Assembly: GCA_032622095.1 (NCBI GenBank)
Contig: CP136063.1
Coordinates: forward strand, 269,383,426-269,447,425
Reading direction: 5' to 3'
DNA length: 64,000 nt
Origin: Siphonodentalium dalli
Taxonomy: Eukaryota > Mollusca > Scaphopoda > Gadilida > Siphonodentaliidae
The translations under genes were made by a program, and so were the position numbers. Shown one piece after another: positions 52,117-63,528 of the stretch. The notes beneath the pieces were generated by a model. The model worked only from the letters and a program-made list of their open reading frames with translations. It had not been told where the DNA came from and did no database searches. Numbering within the stretch: position 1 is the stretch's first letter; each line of letters starts with the position of its first letter.

Positions 52117-53630
52117 GTATGTGCATATAATTATAATTTACTCTATAAATATGTTAGCTAAATGTGGCATTTGAAGTTGTAAACATGTATTTAGTTTGAC
52201 CATTAACATGGACAAATAAAGAGCGTTCGTAGTTCATTTAGCGTTCACAGACATTACGTGCTGATTTCTCTGAAACATTTCGGTAAATGTTACATTGATT
52301 GCCCAGATAAATAATTGCCTCATAAATACGATAAGACCACTACAACAAAATAGCTTGGTTAATGCACATTTGGGTTTAAAAAGAAAGTAGATTCAGACGG
52401 GGGAAATTATGTAGCTAGCACCATTTTACTAAAAAAAATATTAAATTGAGGTACCGGTAGGCCTATATCTTTCCATATAAAAATGATAAAACCGTATAAA
52501 TAGTGGAAACATATGGTGAAAGAACGATATTTTATCCGCCATTGTGACCATGCACATGCTTCATATTTTAATTAGTCTGATCATTAACCAATAATATAAA
52601 AAGTTTTATTTTGTTGTTTTACAATATCACGGAAAAAGTTGTATATGATTTCGAGTGGGTTGGTAATCGCAAACCAAGCATTACAAATTTTTAAAGCTTT
52701 TGATTAATGTCAGCAATAAATATTGAAACTTTATCGACTAAAATCTGATAATTATGTCTCAATTTTATTAATATATTAAGATTTGAAATTAGAATACAAT
52801 TAATACATTATAATGATTTTCGATCGGCATTAATATAGAACCCGGGCCCTTCAAACTTAGTACGCGCCTGTTTGTACAAAAATAAATAAATACTACACTT
52901 GCTCTCATTGGCTATTGCATTGTTTCAACAACCAATGGAAACCGTTTACACATTTCCATCTCTTGAGAAGGATGAAAATATTCCTTACTCGGGATATGCG
53001 ACGCCATTTGCAATTCAGATTTTTTGCTTGGCAAATTCTTCATTTATTGTTATAAAAGTGATACACGATTTCTGTTCAGACCTGGTGTTTGGTAAGGTTT
53101 TAGAATCGATTGAGGTAATGTCGTTACCCAAATATTTTTTTCCGTGTGAAGTTTGGTAAAGGCGATAATACACGCTAATTAATCAGTTGAGTTTTGAAGA
53201 ATGTTGATTGTTGATTTCCATGCGAATATGCGAAACAGAGTTGCACATACCTCTGAGTGTGATTTGATGTGGTACATGTACAACAGGTATTTATCTGGTG
53301 GGTCTGTTTGCAACAGGTATTTATTTATCTGGTGGGTCTGTTTGGTAAAAATTTTCAATAAATATATTTTTGAGAATTTTTTTTAACCAATTAGCAGGTC
53401 GGGCACACATCAAAAACGGTCTACGTAGCTCGTTTTGTCTACTGTACTGTAGCCCGATTGAGCTACGTTTTTAATGTGATTTACACGCCTCCTGCGATTA
53501 TCGCCATACCACGACAAAAGCGCATTTCGAATTTTCGTGCATTAGTTGTGTACCACTAATCACGTCTATATGTAACAACGTTGCAATAGACTAATACATG
53601 TTACACCGAGTTATCATAATTATCCGATTC
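52117..53630. other. Left part of the 8-kb intron
   Basis: AT-rich intronic sequence without a recognised repeat structure. One isolated ATAAAGAGCGTT word lies at 52,216-52,227. ATTTATCTGGTGGGTCTGTTTG occurs twice around 53,289 and 53,321, a small local duplication. Confidence 0.5.
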
Positions 53631-53689
53631 CTGTTGCTTATATACAGTGACAAGGCACACACATACGCTGGCAACACATGAATAATTTC

Positions 53690-53860
53690 ATAACCGAAAA
53701 TACGGTATTTTTAGATTTGATTCGGTACGGTAAATCGGTATTAAGCTGATACCGATACCGCACAGTAAATACCGAGTACCGCCCATCTCTACCGTAGGTA
53801 CACCCCCTACAACGGTGGTCGACAGTAAATATTCTGGGGACTATTTTCTGCGAATGCATA
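53690..53860. repeat. TACCG/CGGTA-rich repeat
   Basis: TACCG and CGGTA recur about a dozen times in 130 bases, for example GATACCGATACCGCAC and ATACCGAGTACCGCCC. Similar words fill the element at 54.65-56.98 kb, so this may be a related fragment. Confidence 0.55.
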
Positions 53861-53889
53861 CATTAACTACATGTACATGTGCAGTTAGC

Positions 53890-54150
53890 GTTGCCACCGC
53901 GGCTGAAATGCAACTACACCGCGGCTCCAATGACTAACTACAGTTCGGCCGTGGTGTACTTGCCGTTCGGCCATGGTGTAGTTGCCACGGTGTACGTTCA
54001 TTAAACTGAAAAAAGACTATACAAACCAGAAATCTAACCACAGTGTACATGTACATGCCGTTCGGCTGCGGTGTAGTTGCCGTTCGGCCGCAGTGTAGTT
54101 GCTGTTGGGCCATGGTGTTCTTGCCGTTCGGCCGCGGTGCTCAACTGCAG
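53890..54150 (+). repeat. ~22-bp minisatellite, GTAGTTGCCGTTCGGCC
   Basis: Units such as TGTAGTTGCCGTTCGGCCGC and TGTACTTGCCGTTCGGCCAT repeat at about 22-base spacing around 53,954 and again from 54,055 to 54,146, with an unrelated interruption between the two groups. Confidence 0.75.
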
Positions 54151-54914
54151 TTACAAACTCTGACACCACGTCCGAACGGCAAATATACCGCGGTGCCAAT
54201 GGACACTTGTTTTGTCCCGCGGGGTACCGGTACATTTGAAAAATCAATATAAAATTCAAAGATAAATACACCAACATAATGGAACAAGTTCCAAGCGGGC
54301 CATCCATATAAACACCTGTTGTTTTCAATACTGCATCAAGTCACACTCAGAAGAATGTCACATTCAATGTGCAACTCTGTACTAGTAATGTTTACTCCGC
54401 AGATTTGCATGTAAATAAGTGTTGAAACGATTAGTGTATTTCAAAGTCGAGGCCCAAAAGTACGAATCTTGGATTTTGCATTGAATCGAATATCGATATC
54501 GAATCTTCTTCCTGATATCAACATTGAATCAGCTAGTGATTAACATTGTTTATTTCGGTGTCTCATGTCGAAAAAATAAACTCAATAGCTGAACAAAATT
54601 CAATAGCTACGTTATTTGATAAAGATAAAGATTTGACACACTTGGACATGGTACCGCTATACATGTACTTAAAGTAATTGACCATCTATAACGCGGTGTC
54701 ACCCCGTTAATACCGCAGTATTATACCGCGGTATCCCCAATACCGTGGTACTGATGCCGCTTATTAACGCTTCAACACCGCGCGATACCGCGGTGACCCC
54801 ACGATGCATGCAGTCACGGTTCGCGATACCGCGGTGATTTTAAAGGACAATTTGCGCGGAAAAAAACAAAGGACACTGAAGAAATCTCCATTTATTGTGG
54901 TTATTTTATTTACT

Positions 54915-55010
54915 TATTATTGACGATGATGTTTTTTTGCCAATAGTGATTTGTCCATGTGTATAATATGCTTTTGCCAATAGTGATTTCTTTATGTGTC
55001 TGAGTCATCA
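54915..55010 (+). repeat. Short direct duplication
   Basis: TTTTTGCCAATAGTGATTT near 54,934 recurs as TTTTGCCAATAGTGATTTC near 54,972. Each copy is followed by a TTATGTGT-like or CCATGTGT word. Confidence 0.55.
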
Positions 55011-56513
55011 AAAACTATCTCTTGAGTGGAATTTTTTTTCTCGTCTCCGTATAACCAATAGATATTAATAGACGGTAAGTCTTCCTTAGAAAATCCGATA
55101 TATCCGACCTAATTTAGTTTTTACCCTCGACTCTGTTTATTGTCGTAGAACTTTATAGGATTTATTTTTATTTTACGATTTGAAACATCGTGCATGTATA
55201 CATGTTGACCCATCGACGTATGCATGCATATAAACATAGGTCGATGATAAACCTACATGAGAATGCATATCAGTTTTAGTTGCGATGCAGGGTACAGGTA
55301 GGTAAGAATTATCTGAGTGACCCAAATAATAGTGCGGGTGGGGAAACAACAATTCTTACCGATATTCCCAACTTTATCAATCTCCAATGTAATTTGATTT
55401 ATTTTGTGTGGTTTTATTGGCATTATTAAAACAGAAATATATGGTGCCAATATCGAGACCGGCAGAAAAGAATTACTATTCTTGTGAGCAGGTTGTGCGA
55501 TCCCTAATAATGAGATAACCCTGACGATATCATTAGCGAACGTCATGGAAACACGGCTTAATTGGAACCAGATTCGTCTACTTTTACAGGCACACGGGGA
55601 GGTCGTGTATGGTTATTTATAAGTGAGATAATCCTGATGATTATGACGACACATGCGCGTCCTGTTATAAAGACATGTGGGATGGGAACATTCTGTATGC
55701 ATCTGCTACATGTATATAGATAGATTGTTTATTGCCGTAATATGTCAACATGGAAATTTGACAAATGTGGACGCTTACAATTTGACATTTATAAGAAGCA
55801 AACAAAAACATAAGCACGTGGTTGAACACAATTTGACAATATGACCCACGATGACGTCATCAAGGGAACTTCCCCAAACACTAAACGATAAACACGTCAC
55901 AACAATGTCACATGGGCTTGTTCTGAATGCGACAGGTCGTCATGGTAATCTTCAGCAGGGCTGAGTGCAACACAAAGTATCACGCCGTGAACATACGATA
56001 CCAGTACTTTGAAGTTGCCGACATCGGCTATCAAATTGTAAACTCCACCCATCGCCTGGTGTCCGGGCACTGACATACCTGCCCTTGAAATAATTTCACC
56101 ATGCACCAAGTTATGACGGAACGTTTTTGTTTTATATTTTTATTCAACAAAGTAAGATGGACATTCTAATGCAGCAATTGGCATTGACACGAAGTCGTCG
56201 AAATCACAGTGATTCTCCTTTTATCTGTGGAATTTAATGAGATCCTCAATTAAGGCTTATAGACGTATTGTTTTAACTTTCGGTGTGACAACCCAGCCAG
56301 CAGGAGTCGTCATTTAATTAATAGATATTATACCAATGCCGTGAATCATGCGTCAAAAACACGAACATTGCACTTGTATTAAAGAAAATATAAACTCGCA
56401 TTTATAAACACATGGGACGATATACTTATTTTTTTTATAGATGATTTTCCAACATCATCATATTTCTCTTGCTATTCCACATAGTTCAAATCATTTTGGA
56501 TTTATTCCGTCCT

Positions 56514-56529
56514 CCCCCCCCCCCCCCCC
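56514..56529 (+). repeat. Homopolymer C16
   Basis: Sixteen C bases in a row, inside the CCGCGG-rich element. Confidence 0.9.
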
Positions 56530-57109
56530 ACTCAGATTTTCAGAAATAAACCACGAATAAAGCATGTGATTGACTATCCTACGACATTTCCAGCTACGTA
56601 CACACGACTGCGATTACGTCGCAAGTGGAGGTTATCAAGGAGATACGCCACGATTTCGCATCTAAAATCGTCAGCATGCGCAATCCAACTATCGGTTACT
56701 TCCGGCCTCGACGGAAATCTTTCCGCTTACAATTGAATCGTTGTCGTCTGAACGTTCACTAAATGCATCCCTTCAAAGAGTTCCATGAAAATCACCGCGG
56801 TATTCAAAACATTTATCGCGGTGCCCGCTATCAGACCGCGGTATCCTTACCGCCCGATATCGTAACTCCACCGCTGTGACCGTCTCGATACTGCTACCGT
56901 TTATTACAGGTATCACCGCGGTCATGACCGGTGTATCACCCCGTTTTTCTGGTCAATTACTTTGAGAATAGCGGTACACTATTCAGCTATATAATTGTTT
57001 CAGTCCGATACCAATTGTAGTTAATTGTTTTCACCCCACAATATATCAAATTGACCTCTCTTAAGTTTCTAACACAGAAAGACGCTTTTTTGACCCCCGA
57101 AATTTTTTT

Positions 57110-57475
57110 TTCGAGGGACCATTAAAATAGCCGGTGTCCGTCCGTGCGTGCGGAAATGGTTTCCGGATGATAACTTTAGTTTCGGTTATTAGATCAAAAG
57201 CAAATTTCATAGGTGAGTTTATCAGACCAAAATAAAGTTCGAATATGGGTTTGCTCCGCTCATTTTTGCAAGAGTTATGGCCCTTTTTTGACTTTGAAAG
57301 TAGAGTTTATCGGATTCAAACCAAATTTTTGCAAATAAAATTTAGGTCACCCTATTATCCTGTCACAAAGAAAAAATGACAGTGCCTAGAATTTTCCAAA
57401 GTGGGCTTTGTATAGCCTGTCTTGTCGACGATACAAAATTTGTATAGTTGCATGTATTTTATTGAGTTTTATGAG
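57110..57475 (+). repeat. Dispersed repeat with CCGTCCGTGCGTGCG start
   Basis: The block contains GTGTCCGTCCGTGCGTGCGG, GGATGATAACTTTAG, a CAAATTTCATAGGTG word, AGACCAAA, GGTTTGCTCCGCTC and GAGTTATGGCCCTTTTT. I associate this order of words with an abundant non-coding repeat in mollusc genomes. It also shares CAAATTTCAT ... GACCAAA with the 162-bp satellite, so the two may be distantly related. The family link is from memory. Confidence 0.55.
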
Positions 57476-57486
57476 AAAAATACTGC

Positions 57487-58453
57487 CTCTAAACCAGTGT
57501 TCGCGCTGTCGGTAGCCAAATTAGCCAATGGCTAATCTTATTTGAATTTGGATAATAAATATTTCATTTGGCTAAACTTTTGGCTAAACCTTTTTTGACC
57601 CCAAATGGAGACTGAAAGCATGAATTTTTGGCAAGTGGGTTTTCAATTTTGTGATGTGAACGATCTAGTCCGAAAACATCGTAAGTGGGAATATATCGCC
57701 GACTGCACAAAGGGAAACCCGATCGCGGACAGTACAAAGGGAAACCCGTCACTCTGCACGAAACAGCAAAAAATCATTATTTTACATTTAATCCGCTAAT
57801 CCCCCATTGTCTGTCTGGTCACTCACGGGACTCCTGCACAATGCATGTTTATGATGACATTGTATTTATGATGGCCAAGGTTTATGAGCACCAAGTGTAA
57901 GACAATAGATTAATCAGCCAAATGTGAATCACGACAGATATTTTGTGGCTATTTGTCGTCAATACCGATACATTCAAAATAATATGCATGCTTTTATGAC
58001 AGATTGCAATTTGATAATGGCGTAACAATATTAAGTTATTAGTTTCCAGATGTCACTTAAATATTTTCGCAAGGATAATTAACATTTAATGATTTAAAAA
58101 AAGATATTGATATAAAACAAAAAATTAATGACATTATAAGAAGGACAATCCCGGGTTACCCCCCCCCCCCCCCCCCACTCTTTCACATAAAGATTGATAA
58201 ATTTTTAATAAATGATAGATAAACAAATATTTCTAGTTCATCAAAATTAGTTAAATTATTGTGTATTTTACCTGTGCCTGTTAGATTTGACGTTTTAGTT
58301 ATTAATTGTGAACCGACCAGAAAACGATGATTTAATTTGGCCATAGTTTTTTTTAATTTGACTAAAGTTTTTTTCATTTGGCTAATAAAATTTTCATTTG
58401 GCTAAACTTTTGGCTAAAGTTTTTTTCGGTCCAGCGCGAACACTGCTCTAAAC
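57487..58453. mobile_element. Non-autonomous hAT element, perfect 8-bp duplication
   Basis: The element (57,495-58,445, 951 bp) begins CAGTGTTCGCGCTG and ends CAGCGCGAACACTG, a perfect 14-base inverted repeat. CTCTAAAC directly flanks it on both sides (57,487-57,494 and 58,446-58,453). CAGTG ends and an 8-bp duplication identify the hAT superfamily. Subterminal TTTGGCTAA words recur at both ends (57,569-57,590 and 58,377-58,416). The interior has a C18 run (58,159-58,176) and a small open frame at 57,605-57,799 with no recognisable transposase motif. It lies in the large intron of the DUF4806-like gene. Confidence 0.92.
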
Positions 58454-58976
58454 TATATTACATGTATACAGTCTGCGCATGCGTGAATTGTTTGTGAATC
58501 AGATCTTTTGATCGATACTTACACATTAGGCCAAACAAAAGATTGTATGTTTCCAATAATGGAGCTAAAAAATTAGGGTAGGTATCGGTACATGTAGGTG
58601 GGAATTTTTTGTTGTTGTTGAAATTTTTCATCCAGCTTCAGAAATATTGAATACCTCGACCGAAGTGACAAAACTTGTGTTGTGGGGAAAGTATTACTTG
58701 ATAAACATAGTTAAAATATACATTAAGATTGATGAAAGATCAAACTTACTTCATGCTCAAGTATGTTTGTTATTATTCATATACCACATTTTCATAAATT
58801 TGGCTATAAACTTGGTACGAAATTGATGTCACTAACTTTTTATAAGAATTTTACCCATACATTTGTAATACTGCCATTATATGTCTGGAGGTAGCCAGTG
58901 CTGCCAGTACATTCTACCTAGCATGCCTGGTTTTTGGAAACGGTAGCTGATCATCTAACATGTGGTGTTAACCTTT

Positions 58977-58977
<1 letters not shown>

Positions 58978-59013
<36 letters not shown>
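58978..59013. repeat. (TA)n microsatellite
   Basis: About 36 bases of alternating TA, located in the large intron. Confidence 0.9.
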
Positions 59014-59017
<4 letters not shown>

Positions 59018-60157
59018 TACACACCCACCATGTCTGTCAATAGTGTTCCTACCGGTACTCTTTAGCTCCAAATAATAGTGCCGGGGGGAAATTCCATTGA
59101 AAGTTGATAACAGTCCAGACCCAAATAATAGCACAGGGAAAACTGAGCAAAACATCAACTATTAGTATTATTTAAATGTTCACATGTATGCCATATACTT
59201 GAATATGTACATGCATACAGTTATAAGTTCATCAATCCAAGACAATATTAAATGTGCATGCATGTTTATTTGGAACCCAAGAGTACGGTATGTTCCATAA
59301 GTCCCAAACAAGACATACAGGTAAAGCAGACAATCCAGACATGAAATTAAAAATAGCAAAATTCATGCCCAGCATCAATCACAACCTACATGTGTATCAC
59401 ACACTTGGGGCTTTTGAGATAACTATCACTTCATGGTCACTTTTTACAGGAATATGTTAGAAACCATGTGTTTCGCACACTAATGATCAATATTTATGAA
59501 CAGTAGTAGTGGTAATAACAGTAAAAAAAAACATTTGACTTTTTCTCAAAATATCAATAAAAAGTTTAGGGTTGGTCGATGTATGGAAACATGGTATCTT
59601 TTTTTTTTGGCCTAATAACAAAATAAATTATTTTCTTCTTTGGATTGAGCTTACAATATATTTCACTGGATAAAATACAGGTAGCATATGTTTGTGGTTA
59701 GTGAGAATAAATCTCACTGTCCCAATTGAGTTCAACCTTCGTTCCGATTCCAGTTCTTATCAGTGAAAATGGATATCACTGAAAGTTTCATTTCCCCGCT
59801 TTGATTGACAATCTTATTAATATAATGAGCTAATGTCTTATTAAAGTTGAGAAACTGTTCTGTATGTCGCTAATTGCAAACACCCAGTAAATCTATACAG
59901 AGCAACTTTACCGCTGGTAGCAGCAATCTGAGAAAGCGGTCATACCAACTTGTAATCAGTGATAGACTATGGATTAATTTGACAAATAAAGCATTCATTT
60001 TTAACAGTATTCAAGTGTAAATATACTATATTTAATATGCTACTTCATTGTGTACTCACCCAATTTCGTAAAATTAATTTTATATTAGTTTACCTTATTT
60101 ACATTAATAGATTATGGGTTCATTGGCAAATCTTAAAAACATTTCTTTCATTTTCAG

Positions 60158-60370
60158 GCGATCACTATATGGTGGTTGAATTTTTGAATGAGAAAGGTCG
60201 GCCTTCTGGGATCATCAGCACAAAATGGGTAATTGATTTTTGCACAGAATCATTGAGGGGAACAGCGAACTGGCCTCAGAACGATGCCACTGCCACAAAG
60301 AAGGCGAGGATACATGCAGCCGTGAAGTCTGATTGGAAAGTGGTTGAGATACTGAGCCTTTATTCTACAG
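60158..60370 (+). CDS. Main N-terminal domain exon of DUF4806-like gene
   Basis: The exon starts after TTTCATTTTCAG and ends at ACAG|GTGAGT, entering and leaving in phase 1. It encodes about 71 residues with the pattern MVVEFLNEKG (residues 8-17), STKWVIDF (24-31), ANWPQND (40-46), then basic TKKARIHAAVKSDW (50-63) and VVEILSLYST. A short domain with VVEF, a central W, a WP pair and a second W before a hydrophobic V-L strand is what I know from the N-terminus of many invertebrate DUF4806- or BEN-associated proteins, some of which look domesticated from mobile elements. The family call is from memory of the pattern, not a search. Its molecular role is unknown. Confidence 0.7.
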
Positions 60371-61057
60371 GTGAGTACATGTATTAAAGATGCATAATCT
60401 GAATTAACGCTCCCAAATAACAATTTCTTTGGCTTCAGGGTGAACACTATTAGAGTCGAGGAACCCACCCATCAAAGCTCAGAGTGATCAGGTGTAAATT
60501 TTTTATTTCTCCAAATTTGTAGTTATTTGTGGCCCAGAAAAGAGTCATCAAACAGATGGTCTCTGACAAAATTGTGGATGAAGATGGATAACTGTAAAAC
60601 AAGTGGTAATATGGCCAAATTTTGTGATACGCAAGTAATATTTTGGCCTTATTTCTTTGACAGTGTTTTTGTTTGGATTTCCCGACCGACCCTACCAGTA
60701 TTTTTTGCGTGCTGTCCTAAACATTTGTCCGCCCCTTCAGCAAAAAGAAAACAAAATCGCATATCATACGAATTATGGAAGTATGTCACTGGTTCAAAAT
60801 ATCTTAAGTATGCACATCCACTGTTATTGGGGTGCATAATGAACACACGCAATATAAAATGTCAAGTTTTTACTCACTTCCCAGAATGCAAGCATGCAGA
60901 AAGCAAACAATTAATATTAAAGAATATCACACACAAACTTTTAAAGAAATTTTCAAAGCCACGATGATTTCAACAAGCTTGGTGTTTGGCGTAGCGCGGA
61001 TTTCCCCGATAACAAAAGATAAATTGTCCTTTTTAATTGGACAGACACTTTATCGAC
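60371..61057. other. Intron sequence before the hAT element
   Basis: A frame of 146 codons (60,527-60,967) is open but overlaps open frames on the other frame and strand and shows no domain that I know. It could be a decayed mobile-element fragment; I do not call it a gene. Confidence 0.4.
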
Positions 61058-62149
61058 AACCCGGCTAGGGTCCTGCGAATTGGAGATTTTGATCGAATCG
61101 AGTCGACGAAATTGAATCGAATATCGAATCGAATCATACCTGTGTGTTGCATTCTCAATTTAATGCCAATGATTAGACGATTTGTGAAACGTTCTATGAA
61201 CTTCCATGAAGTTCCATCATAACTTATGTGGCGATCAACCGTCGTTCCTGATACTATTAACTTCTATTGAGAATTGTCGAGAGAAACAAAAACATTAAAA
61301 CGACCATGCGGTCATCACGACGATTAAATATATAACCACTAAACGGATTATCGGAATTGAAATCACGCGCTAATTATAGAGTTTGCATGTACATGCACAA
61401 CTGCAAATCGGCACTGGGAAACACCCGTTGTTATAAACTTGAAGACGCAACAACAGTCGCATGGTAGCCTGTTTATGTAGTGCTGGATGCTTAGATGGGT
61501 CGTTGTCCCAGACGCTTGCGAGTTATATACCATGTTGCGCGGTTCATCACACGTTTAAGTTCCAGCACTGCATGCAGCTTTTATCATGTTTAAAATAAAC
61601 ATGAATAACGGACGACAAATTGTCAAGTTTCAAGGAACGCTCCGAAACTGAAAGTCAATTTCAAAAGAAAACACCGCCCACGTGCAATTTTCGACGCCGG
61701 GAACACGTGTTGTTTACATTCTCAGCGATATTACATAACGCGGAATCAGAGATGTATAGTCGGCGGATAACGCTAGCGGTTTCTCGTGCAGTCTCATCGC
61801 TATTATAATTATGTACGTCGTTGGTCCATCGGCGATCTCCGAGCTTTTGGCTACCATGTTTATTCAAAGCTAGAATTCAGATGTATTTAGTCGTCCTATA
61901 GTGGCTAATTACTGGCTATATTTATATTTAATATCATGCGAACGTTCGCGATGTACTATAATAATCATAACCTGCATGTATTCATAATTTTCGGGAATAA
62001 TATGGCACCGAAACAGCTAAGATCCACGTGTCTACTTGTCCGTAAACAGCCTACTTTTTTTGTCAGTGCATATTCAAAATTTTGAGTTGGAAATTTTGAA
62101 TCGAATTTGACTTTCGAATCTCGAATATTCGCATGGCCCTAAACCCGGC
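61058..62149. mobile_element. Non-autonomous hAT-like element, perfect 8-bp duplication
   Basis: The element (61,066-62,141, 1,076 bp) begins TAGGGTCCTGCGAATTGGAG and ends CGAATATTCGCATGGCCCTA, inverted repeats with the core TAGGG(C/T)C(A/C)TGCGAAT. The word AACCCGGC flanks it on both sides (61,058-61,065 and 62,142-62,149). The 8-bp duplication and (T/C)AGGG ends fit hAT. CGAAT and GAATCGAAT words are repeated inside both ends. No transposase is visible. It sits in the intron between the exons at 60,158 and 62,759. A CGAATATCGATATCGAATC stretch near 54,488 may be a relic of the same family. Confidence 0.88.
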
Positions 62150-62204
62150 CACTGTGATACTGATAGAAGTTGTAGATATAGACATACCATGTAAAATATC
62201 ATGT

Positions 62205-62695
62205 TTAAAGGTACGGTTGGCCTTGGCGGTTGGTATCCTGTGAAAATCTTTCCACCCGTCAAAAACCGCCACAAACATCAAAATGTAGACATACTTTGTC
62301 CGTATACAAATAAGAAATATCGCATAAACAGTATGTTATTGTCATATGTTTGACAATTGTTATGTAAACAAAAGTATCTAACGTTACTTTTCTGGTGTTT
62401 GGTTATATAATGATGGTAAACATAAAGAGCGTTATTTGTTGGTGAATTCCTGATATGGAAGTAATAAAGAGCGTTTATGCCATTTGTGTGATTAGCCAGT
62501 AGCATTGTGCTGTCTTCTGTAACATAATCAGGCTCTTGCTTAGGTAAAATATAGTAGGTCTTTATGATAACATGCTGTTTACGCGATGGTCATGGTATAT
62601 ATGAACGAAACTGTATGCGTATTAATGTTTTTCTGTTTACGGTGATTGGAACAAATATGAATATTTTCGACAACTAAGGCCTCACGTGCCTTTAA
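62205..62695. mobile_element. TTAA-flanked MITE, sister of the 17.9-kb copy
   Basis: The left end is TTAAAGGTACGGTTGGCCTT and the right end AAGGCCTCACGTGCCTTTAA, in TTAA. The interior follows the 17,949 copy closely: GGCGGTTGGTATCCTGT, CCACCCGTCAAAAACCG, two ATAAAGAGCGTT words at 62,422 and 62,464, and GAATATTTTCGACAA near the right end. It begins 55 bases after the hAT target duplication and ends 63 bases before the exon at 62,759. Confidence 0.87.
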
Positions 62696-62758
62696 ATGCA
62701 TAGACACTCTCTAAACTGAGCATGGTGGGCATATTGTAATCATTATTATTTCTTCCAG

Positions 62759-62858
62759 AAAACTTTGTGCAGGCCACCTTGAAGCAGAAGCTGTCAGAGG
62801 TTCAATCAAACATAGAATCAGAGATAGAAGACACCCCAAGACCCACCAAGCGCTTTCG
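62759..62858 (+). CDS. Third coding exon of DUF4806-like gene
   Basis: The exon follows ATTTCTTCCAG and ends at TTTCG|GTAAGT. The phase-1 base from the previous exon completes GAA, and the frame reads ENFVQATLKQKLSEVQ, then NIESEIEDTPRPTKRF. This fits a charged, helix-prone segment ending in a basic PTKRFR motif, much as the DUF4806-type domain is usually followed by a charged linker and a basic patch, possibly a nuclear signal. It leaves phase 2. Splice sites and open frame agree, so the exon is well supported. Confidence 0.7.
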
Positions 62859-62977
62859 GTAAGTAGAAAACTACATGTACATGTATGTCTATTTTATGAA
62901 AAAAATATATTATTCAATATATTATTTATACTAATGTTTGTGCATTAATAGGGCCAGGCCAATGGAGTATTATGGGA

Positions 62978-62991
62978 CCCCCCCCCCCCCC
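62978..62991 (+). repeat. Homopolymer C14
   Basis: Fourteen C bases in a row in the intron after the exon that ends at 62,858. Confidence 0.85.
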
Positions 62992-62999
62992 ACGTCCAT

Positions 63000-63490
63000 T
63001 AGTGAGATAACTCAAACAAACAGCAACCAATTTCATTCTTATTTGATATATGGATCTTTCACAACAATATCTCCAACGAGTTTGAAAACCAGGTTTGTTT
63101 GATCATTTTTACTTCAGTTACAGTCCTTGTTTTAACTTTTTTAAAAAGCAATTTCATGAACTAAAATGTTAACCGTGATACATTGAACAGACATCAAATT
63201 TCATTCATGTTTGGTATATGAACCTTTCACAATAATACTGATGACCGGGGCTGCAGCCATTTGTCCGATACTTTCTACCTGAGTTATGGTCCTTATTTTG
63301 TCTTATTTTTGGCAATATTATGACCGTTTGCTCGAAAACTTGTAAAAATGTCAACCGATTAGACTTATATTTGATATGTGGACCTTTCACAACAATATCT
63401 TATTATGTTTGAGAACCAGGTTTTCCGAGACTTTTTAACTGAGTTACGGCCTTTAGTCACTCTAAGTTTTGGGAACAAAACTTAACCAGA
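63000..63490 (+). repeat. Degenerate ~165-bp tandem repeat in intron
   Basis: ATCTTTCACAACAATA (about 63,054), ACCTTTCACAATAATA (about 63,222) and ACCTTTCACAACAATA (about 63,382) mark three units of 160-168 bases. Each unit also has a GA(G/A)AACCAGG-like word or a (G/C)AGTTA(T/C)(A/G)G(T/C)CCTT word. Similar motifs occur at 12.6 and 57.1 kb. Confidence 0.6.
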
Positions 63491-63528
63491 GCCAATTTGA
63501 TGTGCAACCCTTATTTTTCATTGTTTAG

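Larger units (their letters stand above)
54651..56977. mobile_element. CCGCGG-rich terminal-inverted-repeat element
   Basis: GTACCGCTAT at 54,651 faces ATAGCGGTAC ending at 56,977. Further in, AAAGTAATTGACCA (54,671-54,684) faces its exact complement TGGTCAATTACTTT (56,950-56,963). Next to each end lies a dense cluster of ACCGCGGT-type palindromes (54,690-54,840 and 56,790-56,945). The 2.3-kb span holds no recognisable transposase. No target duplication is visible, and the ends could instead be two separate inverted fragments of one repeat family. Confidence 0.6.

Noticed and set aside
52899-53159. Open frame of 86 codons inside the large intron
   Set aside because: No domain is recognised and no splice context supports it. 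An open frame of this length is expected by chance.
60527-60967. Open frame of 146 codons between two exons
   Set aside because: No domain is recognised, there are overlapping frames, and good splice sites of the real gene lie on both sides of the intron.
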